A stretch of 64,000 nt of DNA. Origin: Bacillota bacterium (lineage in GTDB: Bacteria > Bacillota > UBA4882 > UBA8346). Position 1 is the stretch's first letter. The number at the start of each line of letters is the position of its first letter. The position numbers and the translations under genes were made by a program. The stretch covers positions 1-64,000 of the forward strand of contig JAEYPR010000032.1 of NCBI GenBank assembly GCA_023410535.1, given 5' to 3'. Shown piece by piece: positions 17,171 to 25,334 of this stretch. The notes under the pieces were generated by a model. The model was not told the origin of the DNA and did not search any database. It worked only from the letters and a program-made list of their open reading frames with translations.

Positions 17171-17800
17171 ATGATGGCCGATAAAACGCAGACTCCAAAA
17201 CCGGGGATGACCATTGCCTATCGTCTGGGCGATGCTTTATATCTGAATATCACCAATCGCTGCGCCAATGCCTGTCGTTTTTGTATCCGTCAGAGTCCGG
17301 CCGGGGTTGGGTATGAGCTGTGGCTGGAACATGAACCGACGGTGGCGGAGATCATGGCGGCTGTCGGGGACCTCGCTTCCTACCGCGAAGTTGTCTTTTG
17401 CGGGTATGGCGAACCGCTGGATCGTCCGGAAGTAGTGATTGCGGTAGCGCAACAGATCAAAGCCGGCTGGTCGCTGCCGATCCGGATCAATACCAACGGT
17501 TTAGCCGACTTGACGCTGGGGCGCGATATTCTCCCCGCGCTGCAAGGGTTGATCGATGTCATTTCGATCAGCTTGAACGGTTCCGATCCTCAATCATATC
17601 AGGAAGTTTCCCAAAGCCGGTTTGGTCTGGCCGCTTATCCGGCTGTTTGTGCCTTCGCCCAACGGAGCAAATCCTATATCCCTCGAGTGATCTTGTCCGT
17701 CGTCCGTTATCCCGGGGTAGATGTGGACGCGGCAGCCCGCGTCGCCGCTGAGATTGGCGCCGAGTTCCGGGTGCGGGAGATGCAAGGTTTTGAAAAATAG
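17171..17800 (+). CDS. TatD-associated radical SAM protein (TIGR04038-like)
   Basis: 209-210 residues from ATG 17171 (a second ATG follows at once), six bases after GGAGG. The radical SAM cysteines are C31, C35 and C38 (NRCANACRFCIR), which bind the 4Fe-4S cluster; VVFCGYGEPLDRPE is the GEP/SAM-binding motif. It lacks a long C-terminal substrate domain. This family is defined by its linkage to tatD, exactly as found here. Its reaction is unknown. Known from the family: many copies lie next to or fused with tatD. Confidence 0.88.
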   Translation: MMADKTQTPKPGMTIAYRLGDALYLNITNRCANACRFCIRQSPAGVGYELWLEHEPTVAEIMAAVGDLASYREVVFCGYGEPLDRPEVVIAVAQQIKAGWSLPIRINTNGLADLTLGRDILPALQGLIDVISISLNGSDPQSYQEVSQSRFGLAAYPAVCAFAQRSKSYIPRVILSVVRYPGVDVDAAARVAAEIGAEFRVREMQGFEK

Positions 17801-18028
17801 AGGAGTTTGCAAAGTCACGGCGAATACTGTAGATTACTCGCTTTAGCCCAAAATGCGGTGGTTTGATGTTTGATCTAATTTTCACAATGCCGCGTAATCA
17901 AGAAAGCATAACGCAGGTCCGGTTTCAGGGTTCGGATCACGTTAGGCGTTTCAAGACCAGAGAGTTGGGGTTGTTAATTGGAGTTACCCGGACTCAACTC
18001 TCGAAATTACAAGCAAAGGTGGGATGGC

Positions 18029-19054
18029 ATGCAGATTATCAACGGAAAATGGAAAGCGATACCCAAACAGACGTACATAGCGATTTTTTCCGGTTGTTTC
18101 TTGGCAATCTCATGCGTCGGATTTTTAGCTTATTGGATGGCCCTTGACCCGGTGACCGTGGAAGCGGACGGGAAAAAGCTACAATGGTCGACAGTGAGCG
18201 GTACCGTCGGTCAAGCGCTTCGTGAGAAGCAGATCGCTTTACACGAGGGTGATGAAGTCGTTCCGGGGCTCGACGCCAAAGTAACCAAAGATCTCCGGAT
18301 TCAAGTGATTCGCTCTTTCCCGGTACAGGTAACCATAGCCGGGAAAACGGTTCAGGTCAATACAATAAGCAAAAGCGTGCGTGAGGTTTTACAACGGGCT
18401 AAAGTAAGTTTTGACAGCGACGATAAAATTCTACCGGCTTTAGAGACGGTGGTCACCCCCGGTCAGACCATTCGGGTGATCAGTGTCACGGAAAAGGTGG
18501 AGACGGTGCAGGTGGCAATCAACCCGGCTACCGAATACCGGAAAGACCGCACAATGGAACGGGGCGTTCAGAAAGTATTACGTCAAGCTGTGCCGGGTAT
18601 GCTCGAACGTCAAGTGAAAGTTGTGTATGAAGATGGGAAACCGACTCGCCGCCTGAAAATGGCGGAAAGGATTCTCAAACCAGCGATCAATGGGATTGTT
18701 GCTCTCGGAATCAAGCCGATTGTAAGTACGTTAGTGACATCACGCGGAACTTACCGGTATATTGAACTGAAGAACATGGTGGCCACCGCCTATTATCCGG
18801 GACCGGAAAGCACCGGCAAATACGCCGCGCAAGCCCGGACCTACACCGGTAAAAAAGCCGGCTTTGGCCTGGTCGCCGTGGACCGTAGAGTAATTCCGCT
18901 CGGGACGATGCTCTATATCGAAGGGTATGGCAAAGCGGAGGCTGCCGATATCGGCGCGGCGATTAAAGGGAATCGCATTGATCTGTGTTTTGAAACGTAC
19001 CGTGAGGCGATTATGTACGGGCGTAGAAATGTGAAGGTTTACATCCTCGAATAG
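18029..19054 (+). CDS. yabE: YabE-like cell-wall protein (DUF348 x2, G5, 3D domain)
   Basis: 341 residues from ATG 18029, after AAAGGTGGGA. One membrane anchor at about 14-37. Two DUF348 repeats follow (VEADGKKLQWSTVSGTVGQAL; VTIAGKTVQVNTISKSVREVL), then a G5-type segment (VTEKVETVQV...). The C-terminal 3D domain has its three conserved aspartates, Asp285 (VDRRVIPLG), Asp307 (ADIGAAIKG) and Asp318 (RIDLCFE). The 3D domain is a small relative of the lytic transglycosylase barrel of MltA/EXPB and Rpf-like proteins, so a peptidoglycan-cleaving role in spore outgrowth or wall remodelling is likely. Its place after metG-tatD matches Bacillus, but rnmV and ksgA do not follow. Confidence 0.92.
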   Translation: MQIINGKWKAIPKQTYIAIFSGCFLAISCVGFLAYWMALDPVTVEADGKKLQWSTVSGTVGQALREKQIALHEGDEVVPGLDAKVTKDLRIQVIRSFPVQVTIAGKTVQVNTISKSVREVLQRAKVSFDSDDKILPALETVVTPGQTIRVISVTEKVETVQVAINPATEYRKDRTMERGVQKVLRQAVPGMLERQVKVVYEDGKPTRRLKMAERILKPAINGIVALGIKPIVSTLVTSRGTYRYIELKNMVATAYYPGPESTGKYAAQARTYTGKKAGFGLVAVDRRVIPLGTMLYIEGYGKAEAADIGAAIKGNRIDLCFETYREAIMYGRRNVKVYILE

Positions 19055-19084
19055 GTAAGTTACATTGTAACCAAAGTCTGACCG

Positions 19085-19115
19085 AAAGGGCGCTGTCGCA
19101 ATGACAGCGCCCTTT
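19085..19115. terminator. Strong hairpin between converging yabE and the PanE-like gene
   Basis: AAAGGGCGCTGTC, loop GCAAT, GACAGCGCCCTTT: a perfect 13-bp stem. No immediate T run on either strand, but its place between two converging genes suggests a bidirectional terminator. Confidence 0.7.
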
Positions 19116-19147
19116 GCGTGGTGAGGCTTTTTTATTCAAATTTGATC

Positions 19148-20086
19148 TTAAAATTGTTTCGAATAAGTGGTTTCATAGATCTTGACCATCCGGTAGAGCA
19201 GTTCGTTATAGGGCGTCGGCACGCCCAAGCGCAAACCTTCCCGATAGATGGCGCCGTTAATGAACTCCACTTCGGTGGTTTTTTTCAGCTTCATATCCAA
19301 CGCGGTCGAAGGGAGATGATCGTAAAGCTCGGGATAGATCGGGGTGTTGCCTTGGTTGGTTCCCAGCTCTTCCGGGGAAAAGTGGATTCCTTTGACTTGA
19401 GCGACCGCCATTACCTCGTTGCGGACTTTTTGAATCAGCGCGGCGGTGCCTTCGGTTTCAAGCGCTTGACCCATGGAGAGCCGGAGCAATCCGAAGAGCA
19501 CATTGGTGGAGTTGTTGCGTAACTTAATCCAGACTTCATTGTCGATATCCTCGCGTAAGATTACCTTGATGCCATTTTTGCCAAAGTAGGCGGCGATGGT
19601 CTGATGGCCGGGTTCAATGATTTTAGTGGCCGGTCCGAAACAGATTTTGGAGTTGGCTCCGGCCAGACTCAAAATGTGGCCGGGTTCCAGCATTCTTCCG
19701 GCCAGCTCCAGGATGCCGTATAAAATTTTCGCACGGTCGAAGGATTGGGCGAGCAGTTCAACATTGCCGAGGCCGTTCTGCAAGGTCATCACATAAGTCC
19801 TCGGTGTGGCGAGATCTTGAGCGGCGATTGCCGCGGCAGCGGTGTCGCAACCTTTAACCAGGAAGATGAGAACATCCACCGGCTGCTTGATCTCGCGGGG
19901 AGAAAGCACCGCTTGGACCGGTACAGTCTCGGTCTGTCCCTGGTGGGTTATGGTCAGTCCTTGGGTCCGGATGGTGTTGGTAATGGCTTCGTTCCGGTTG
20001 ACCAGCCAGACATCGGCTCCCGCTTTGGTCAGCATGGCGCCGACCAATCCGCCCATGACCCCGGCCCCGATAATGGCAAAACGCAT
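19148..20086 (-). CDS. Ketopantoate reductase family protein (PanE/ApbA)
   Basis: 312 residues. The N-terminal NADP-binding motif is RFAIIGAGVMGGLVGAML; VLIFLVKGCDTAAA, TLQNGLGNVELL and the C-terminal KLRNNSTNVLFGLLRLS helix correspond to the conserved Lys/Asn region of PanE. The enzyme family reduces 2-dehydropantoate to pantoate in coenzyme A synthesis, but many paralogues act on other 2-keto acids, and no panB or panC is nearby. AAGGAG lies 9 bases before the ATG. Single-gene unit opposed to yabE. Confidence 0.88.
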   Translation of the reverse strand: MRFAIIGAGVMGGLVGAMLTKAGADVWLVNRNEAITNTIRTQGLTITHQGQTETVPVQAVLSPREIKQPVDVLIFLVKGCDTAAAAIAAQDLATPRTYVMTLQNGLGNVELLAQSFDRAKILYGILELAGRMLEPGHILSLAGANSKICFGPATKIIEPGHQTIAAYFGKNGIKVILREDIDNEVWIKLRNNSTNVLFGLLRLSMGQALETEGTAALIQKVRNEVMAVAQVKGIHFSPEELGTNQGNTPIYPELYDHLPSTALDMKLKKTTEVEFINGAIYREGLRLGVPTPYNELLYRMVKIYETTYSKQF

Positions 20087-20268
20087 CCCGATCAGCTCCT
20101 TGATTTTTTATAGTTCAACAGGATCATCCATCCTAGGATATTCTTTCCTTACCCAACCATTCCTCTCATGATGGCGGCGGCGGTTGGATGAACATTTTGT
20201 AACGGCGGTCCGTCTTTTGGAAAAACGATCTGCGGGGAGCGGATTACCTATGGAATGGGGTTGAAACA

Positions 20269-22992
20269 ATGGTTACTAACCGGAAATTTGGGGTCTGGCT
20301 GGCGGGATTTTTGATTTTGTTCGCCGGCTGCGGCAGTATGGGGCGGGCCGGTACGGACGCCACTTGGTTTCCGTTTACGGTGCCGTGGGATGACGCCTCC
20401 GTTACCGCAACCGATGTCAGCCGTCTGACGGCAGATGCCCCGGCCGGTAAGCATGGTTTTTTGACAGTCAGAAACGGCCATTTTTACTTCGAGGACGGCA
20501 TCCGGATCCGTTTTTGGGGAGCGAACCTCTCCATTGAAGGGAACTTCCCACCCCGGGATACGGCGGAGAAGCTGGCAGGGCATCTCGCCAAAACAGGGTT
20601 TAACATCATCCGCCTCCATCATCTGGACAGCAATTACGCGCCTTTGGGAATTTTCGACCGGACCAACCGCGATACTCGGACCTTCAGTCCGGAACAGTTG
20701 GACCGTTTGGACTACCTCATCTATCAACTCAAATCAAAGGGAATTTACGTGGATATCAATCTGCACGTCGGCCGGAAGTTCACCGCGGCCGACGGGGTGG
20801 CCGACGCCAAAAATCTGCCCCGGAACTCCAAACAAGTCACCCTTTTCAACCGGAAACTCATCGATTTGCAAAAAGATTACGCCACGAAGCTTTTAATGCA
20901 TTATAATCCCTATACCAAGACCCGTTACAACCAGGAACCGGCAGTGGCTTTAGTAGAGACCACCAACGAAAACACCCTTTTTACCGCCTGGACCAACGGC
21001 GCGTTGTTCGGCTTGACCGACGAAGCCTTACCCCAAAGTTACCGTGAGGAACTCGACCGGCTTTGGAACGAATGGCTTCGCCGTCAATATCAAACTGAAG
21101 CTCGCCTCCGCAACTCCTGGGACGGCGGAAAGGTTCAACCCGGCCCGAACTTGCTAATCAATGCCGATTTCGAACAGAAATTAGGAGCGGAATGGGTTCG
21201 GGAGATTCACAAGGAAGTTGGTGCCGTGTTCCAGCAAGACGCGATGGAAACAGCCCATGGCAAAAGCGCGTTACGGGTCGATATCAACCGTTCGGAAGGT
21301 CAAGGCTATCAACTGCAATTAAAACAACTCGGCTTGAAACTGGCGGTAGGCCAAACCTATACCCTTTCGTTTTTGGCCAAAAGCGACTGGGTGCCGGAGC
21401 TGAACGTCAGTTACGGCTTGGACCGGGAGCCTTGGACCAATTTGGGCTTGAGTCAACGGATCGAATTGAGTTCCACCTGGCAACGGTATCGCATCAATTT
21501 TAAACCGCGCCAGGAAGCGACGGCTGTGACGCGAGTCGCGTTTGTTCTCGGGAAAAGCGCCGGCCGGGTCTGGTTGGACGATCTGCAATTGACCACCGCC
21601 GGTTGCGACGGGTTGCTACCCACGGAATCCCTGGCGGCGGGCAATATCGGCCGTACGCCCTGGCCGGAGCGGTTCACCTTCACCGAAGCGCGTTTGGCGG
21701 ACGACACTCGTTTCTATTACGAACTGGAACGGGACTACTTTACGGAGATGAAAAACTTCCTTCGGCAACAACTGAAAGTCCGGGTGCCGGTCTCCAGTAC
21801 CAACAATTACTACGGCCAACCGAATTTAATCGCTCAGAACGTCGGGGATTATATTGACTGCCACGCCTACTGGGATCATCCGTCGTTTCCGGACAAACGG
21901 TTCGACCCGACCAATTTCCGGCAGCATAACCGGTCGTTGGTTGCCAACAACCAGTTCTTGTATAACCCCAACGTTGCGTATAATGCTTCTCCTTTGGTAC
22001 GACTGGCTTTGTCGGCGGTTGGAGGGAAACCGCTCGTGGTCAGCGAATGGAACGCCGTGTTTCCCAATGACTACGACTATGAAGAAGCCGGCTTGTTGCC
22101 CGCCTATGGCGGTTTGCAGGATTGGGACGGGTTTTTCATCTATACCCTTTGTCATCGCGTTGCCGATCTCAAGACGGACAATATCAACTCCTGGTTCAAT
22201 GTGATCAACAATCCCGGCAAGATGGCGCAAATGCCGGCCGCGGCCGTGGCGTTTATCAACGGCTATTTCCGTCCGGCGTTCCGCGACTTGAAGTTGCGCT
22301 ACCGGACGGAGGATGTCTGGCGTTCTTTCCGGGAGCAGGGACTGACTCTCGATTATGGCTTACGCGGCCGCTTGCCGCTGGGGGTCGTCTACCAACATCA
22401 GGTTCGCAAGGTCGATTTTCAAGCCGACCGGACCAGCGCTCCCGAGGAACTTTTAACCAACTCCGAACTGACGGAATTGCAAACCGCCCAACGGTTTACC
22501 GGTGATACTGGGGAGACGGTCTGGGATATGTCGGTCGCCGGTCAAGAGCGGGTGGCGTTCAATGCGCCCCGGTTTCAGGGCGCGGTTGGGTTCATCGGCG
22601 GCCAAACGGTGCGGTTGACCAATTTGGAATTACGGTTGGAGAACGCCGCCTCCGCCTGGCTGGTCCCGTTGGACGGCAACGAACTGGCTCGTTCAAAGCG
22701 GTTGTTGTTGACGATCGTCGGACCACAACGAAACACCGGTCAAATGAAAAACAACCAAAACGGTCTGGCTGATTGGGGCAAACCGCCAGTGCTGTTGCAA
22801 ACGATCCGGGGGACGGTCGCTTGGCAGACCCAGGGAGATTGGCGGGCGTTTCAAGTTTATGCCTTGGATCATTCGGGCCAACGGCTCCGGTCGCTGCCAA
22901 CCACCGGCGGTGAGGGGTGGCTCCGGTTTACGGTCGGCCACGCCACCCCGTGGTACGAGATTGGTGTCCGCGAGACCGTGGGCACTCGTTGA
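20269..22992 (+). CDS. Large lipoprotein glycoside hydrolase, GH5-like (clan GH-A) with CBM4/9 domain
   Basis: 907 residues. The signal peptide ends in a lipobox FAGC with Cys21, so it is a predicted lipoprotein. The TIM barrel begins near residue 60 (FWGANLSIEG). The proposed acid/base is Glu234 (VETTNENTLF) and the proposed nucleophile Glu593 (LVVSEWNAVF), the clan A arrangement. A carbohydrate-binding domain of the CBM4/9 type is inserted at about 293-445 (LLINADFE ... RVWLDDLQLT), between the two catalytic residues. The C-terminal ~200 residues look like beta-sandwich. It probably cleaves plant beta-glycans; the substrate is not readable. It is monocistronic and the only clear lipoprotein found here. 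Confidence 0.82.
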   Translation: MVTNRKFGVWLAGFLILFAGCGSMGRAGTDATWFPFTVPWDDASVTATDVSRLTADAPAGKHGFLTVRNGHFYFEDGIRIRFWGANLSIEGNFPPRDTAEKLAGHLAKTGFNIIRLHHLDSNYAPLGIFDRTNRDTRTFSPEQLDRLDYLIYQLKSKGIYVDINLHVGRKFTAADGVADAKNLPRNSKQVTLFNRKLIDLQKDYATKLLMHYNPYTKTRYNQEPAVALVETTNENTLFTAWTNGALFGLTDEALPQSYREELDRLWNEWLRRQYQTEARLRNSWDGGKVQPGPNLLINADFEQKLGAEWVREIHKEVGAVFQQDAMETAHGKSALRVDINRSEGQGYQLQLKQLGLKLAVGQTYTLSFLAKSDWVPELNVSYGLDREPWTNLGLSQRIELSSTWQRYRINFKPRQEATAVTRVAFVLGKSAGRVWLDDLQLTTAGCDGLLPTESLAAGNIGRTPWPERFTFTEARLADDTRFYYELERDYFTEMKNFLRQQLKVRVPVSSTNNYYGQPNLIAQNVGDYIDCHAYWDHPSFPDKRFDPTNFRQHNRSLVANNQFLYNPNVAYNASPLVRLALSAVGGKPLVVSEWNAVFPNDYDYEEAGLLPAYGGLQDWDGFFIYTLCHRVADLKTDNINSWFNVINNPGKMAQMPAAAVAFINGYFRPAFRDLKLRYRTEDVWRSFREQGLTLDYGLRGRLPLGVVYQHQVRKVDFQADRTSAPEELLTNSELTELQTAQRFTGDTGETVWDMSVAGQERVAFNAPRFQGAVGFIGGQTVRLTNLELRLENAASAWLVPLDGNELARSKRLLLTIVGPQRNTGQMKNNQNGLADWGKPPVLLQTIRGTVAWQTQGDWRAFQVYALDHSGQRLRSLPTTGGEGWLRFTVGHATPWYEIGVRETVGTR

Positions 22993-23103
22993 CGACAAAA
23001 GTGGAACATTTTCAACAGGTTTTTTCAACTGATTTGCGAATAATATTAGGGAGATGATGCGGTCTTTCCGCCGTCGACCATAACGAACGCACCAGGAGGA
23101 GCA

Positions 23104-23751
23104 ATGGCGTATAATTCGTTTGAAGTGATTTTGTTCGACTTAGGCGGAGTCTTAATGGAATTGGAGCTTTATCCGCGCATGTCGCAGTGGTTGAAACAGC
23201 CGCTGGCGGAGGAAGAGTTCGGGCGGCGTTGGTTGCTTTCCCCGGCGGTGCGGGCGTTCGAATCGGGCAAAATGAACTCCGAGGATTTTAGCAAGGCGCT
23301 GGTTGCCGAGCTGGAACTGACCATCGCGCCGGAACGATTTTTGTCAGAGTTTTCCAACTTTATCAAGGGATTTTATCCGGGTGCCGTCCAATTGGTCAAA
23401 CGGCTGCAAACCACCTATCGGGTGGGGTGCTTTTCCAATACTAACGTGATCCATTGGGAACGGTTCGTCGGGGAAGCCGGGATCGATAAGCTGTTTGATC
23501 CGGCGTTGTTATCATACCAATTGGGTTTATTAAAACCCGACCCAGAAGCGTTTGCGGCGATCGTAGACCGCTTGGGTTGCCAGCCGCGACAGATACTGTA
23601 CTTTGACGACAATCCGCTGAATGTGGCGGCGGGGGAGCAAGCCGGACTGTATACTTTACGGGCCCTCGGAATCAAGGAGGTCCAAGCGCATTTAGTAAGG
23701 TTGGGTTTGTTGTCGGAACTTGAGATCGCCGCCATTGCCGAAGCCGGTTAA
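23104..23751 (+). CDS. HAD superfamily hydrolase, YihX-like phosphatase
   Basis: 215 residues. Motif I is ILFDLGGVLMELE; note that the second Asp of the usual DxD is Gly (DLGG), as in many YihX/epoxide-hydrolase-type HADs. Motif II is CFSNTN, motif III Lys in GLLKPDPEAF, and motif IV YFDDNPLNVAAGEQAG. The helical cap lies at about 20-85. Family members dephosphorylate sugar phosphates such as glucose 1-phosphate. AGGAGG lies only 4 bases before the ATG. It stands alone. Confidence 0.88.
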   Translation: MAYNSFEVILFDLGGVLMELELYPRMSQWLKQPLAEEEFGRRWLLSPAVRAFESGKMNSEDFSKALVAELELTIAPERFLSEFSNFIKGFYPGAVQLVKRLQTTYRVGCFSNTNVIHWERFVGEAGIDKLFDPALLSYQLGLLKPDPEAFAAIVDRLGCQPRQILYFDDNPLNVAAGEQAGLYTLRALGIKEVQAHLVRLGLLSELEIAAIAEAG

Positions 23752-23760
23752 GGCCGGGCG

Positions 23761-23806
23761 AAGCAACGGTTCTGCCGTTATGGCTAAAAAAGAGGTTGCT
23801 TTTTCC
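23761..23806 (+). terminator. Probable terminator after the HAD gene
   Basis: AAGCAAC at 23761 pairs with GTTGCTT at 23795-23801 across a 27-base loop, and TTTTT follows; flanking CCGGG/CCCGG can extend the stem with a mismatch. Confidence 0.55.
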
Positions 23807-23917
23807 CGGTAATTCTTCTACAATCCGATTAGGAATATCTAAGGAAAATATGTCGCGCTAATGATCTACCGATATTTTCGTGCGACATCGCCGGATCATT
23901 GATAAGGAGCGCACTTG

Positions 23918-24952
23918 ATGCCAAAACTATCGGAATTAGCCGCCATGGTGGGCGGAACAGTTATCGGTGACGGAGAGACGGAGATTTTTATGGCGTCGGG
24001 GATCGATAACCTCCAGGCCGGAGCGATCACCCTCGGCGGTAATGAAAAAGCGATTCACGCGGCTTTGACCGGACCGGCCGCGGCGATCATCGTGACCGAA
24101 AGTGTTACCGAACTGGCCAAGCCGGGCATTCGCGCGGTCAATCCGCGATTGGCCTTTGCCAAACTGTTAGCTTATTTCGCGCCGCGTCATTCCTGTCAGC
24201 CGGGAATTCACCCCAGCGCGGTGGTGGGCAGTAACTTCAACGGACCGGAGTGCGAGGTTGGAGCGCTGGTTTATATCGGCAAGGACGTGACCATCGGGAA
24301 AGGGTCGGTGATTCATCCCGGAGCGGTGATTGGCGACCGGGTCAGCATCGGGACGGATGCGGTGATTCATTCCAACGTGGTGATCCGGGAAGAATGCCGT
24401 TTGGGCGACCGGGTCGAGATTCACGACGGCACGGTGATCGGTTCCGACGGTTTTGGTTACGCCATGGCCGAGGGACGCCAGTATAAAATCCCCCAAGTGG
24501 GCATTGTCGTGATTGAGGATGACGTGGAGATTGGGGCGAATACGACAATCGACCGCGCCACCAGCAACGTGACATTGATCAAAAAAGGGACCAAAATCGA
24601 TAATCTGGTCCAGATCGCCCATAATTGCGTGGTCGGCGAGAACTGCCTGCTCTGCGGACAAGCGGCCCTGGCCGGAAGCAGTATTGTCGGCGACCGGGTC
24701 ACCATGGCCGGCCGGGCCGGCGCCGTCGGTCATCTGGAGATCGGCAGCGACAGCGTGGCCGCCGCTTGCAGTAAGATCACCGGGAATTTGCCGCCGGGCT
24801 CGTTTGTTTCCGGCGATCCGGCCCGGCCGCACGCCAAACAGATGCGGATTCAAGGCGCGTTGAGCAAACTGCCGGAAATGGCCAAGGAACTGCGGGAATT
24901 ACGGAAGATGGTCGTGGAGTTGCAACAGCAACAAAAGCAGTTAAAACCGTAA
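23918..24952 (+). CDS. lpxD: UDP-3-O-(3-hydroxyacyl)glucosamine N-acyltransferase (LpxD)
   Basis: 344 residues from ATG 23918, eight bases after AAGGAG; the TTG three bases earlier is too close. The N-terminal uridine-binding domain (KLSELAAMVGGTVIGDGE) is followed by a left-handed beta-helix of hexapeptide repeats (about 95-300). The active-site His235 is in VQIAHNCVVGEN. A C-terminal helix ends in a Gln-rich tail. LpxD adds the second acyl chain in lipid A synthesis, direct evidence for an outer membrane with LPS or a relative of it. It stands alone, without lpxA, lpxC or fabZ. Other hexapeptide acyltransferases are similar, but the N-terminal domain and the AHN motif favour LpxD. Confidence 0.93.
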   Translation: MPKLSELAAMVGGTVIGDGETEIFMASGIDNLQAGAITLGGNEKAIHAALTGPAAAIIVTESVTELAKPGIRAVNPRLAFAKLLAYFAPRHSCQPGIHPSAVVGSNFNGPECEVGALVYIGKDVTIGKGSVIHPGAVIGDRVSIGTDAVIHSNVVIREECRLGDRVEIHDGTVIGSDGFGYAMAEGRQYKIPQVGIVVIEDDVEIGANTTIDRATSNVTLIKKGTKIDNLVQIAHNCVVGENCLLCGQAALAGSSIVGDRVTMAGRAGAVGHLEIGSDSVAAACSKITGNLPPGSFVSGDPARPHAKQMRIQGALSKLPEMAKELRELRKMVVELQQQQKQLKP

Positions 24953-24994
24953 GGCGCTCCATTGGTTCATTAAATTTTTCATGACGGAATTCCG

Positions 24995-25110
24995 GATTCA
25001 GTAAAGGCGAGTTGCAATGCGGTCCCGATTAGTCCACGCAAATGACGTTCATGGCGGGTGTGGTGATCGGAACCGGCTTGGAATTCGCTCGTTTTACTGA
25101 ATCTTTTTTA
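24995..25110 (+). other. Structured RNA-like element ending in a T tract, downstream of lpxD
   Basis: GATTCAGTAAA (24995-25005) pairs with TTTACTGAATC (25093-25103), extended inward by GCGAG/CTCGT, giving about 16 bp, followed by TTTTTT. The 76-base interior can pair further (CGGT...CCGAT with ATCGG..ACCG; CCACGC with GTGTGG-like). This is too large for a simple terminator; it may be a terminator with an elaborate loop or a small RNA. The rest of 24953-25334 holds TATAAT at 25226-25231 and no gene. Confidence 0.55.
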
Positions 25111-25334
25111 TTTGGCGGCGTTGAACATGGGATTTAAAATATTTTCCAATTGTTTAGTTGGGCCTTCATAAGATCCACCAATGAACGTGTTGTTTTGTCC
25201 AAAGACGAATCCAAGTCAAATTCAGTATAATAAAAAGATAGTCCGGGTTGCCTGGTCACGCCAGCGTGCGGTAGCGGAGCGAACTCAGCGGCCGGCGGAT
25301 GGGATAAACGGATGAAAGACGAGGAGGAGTCGTA

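Noticed and set aside
17801..18028. c-di-AMP (ydaO) riboswitch upstream of yabE
   Set aside because: Such switches often precede wall hydrolases, and an inverted repeat GAGAGTTG/CAACTCTC lies at 17960-18002, but the ydaO consensus blocks are not present.
17863..18147. 94-codon open frame before yabE
   Set aside because: Overlaps yabE in another frame, no family features.
25231..25334. Cobalamin or other riboswitch in the leader of the orphan binding protein
   Set aside because: GC-rich with possible pairing, but no recognisable riboswitch consensus.
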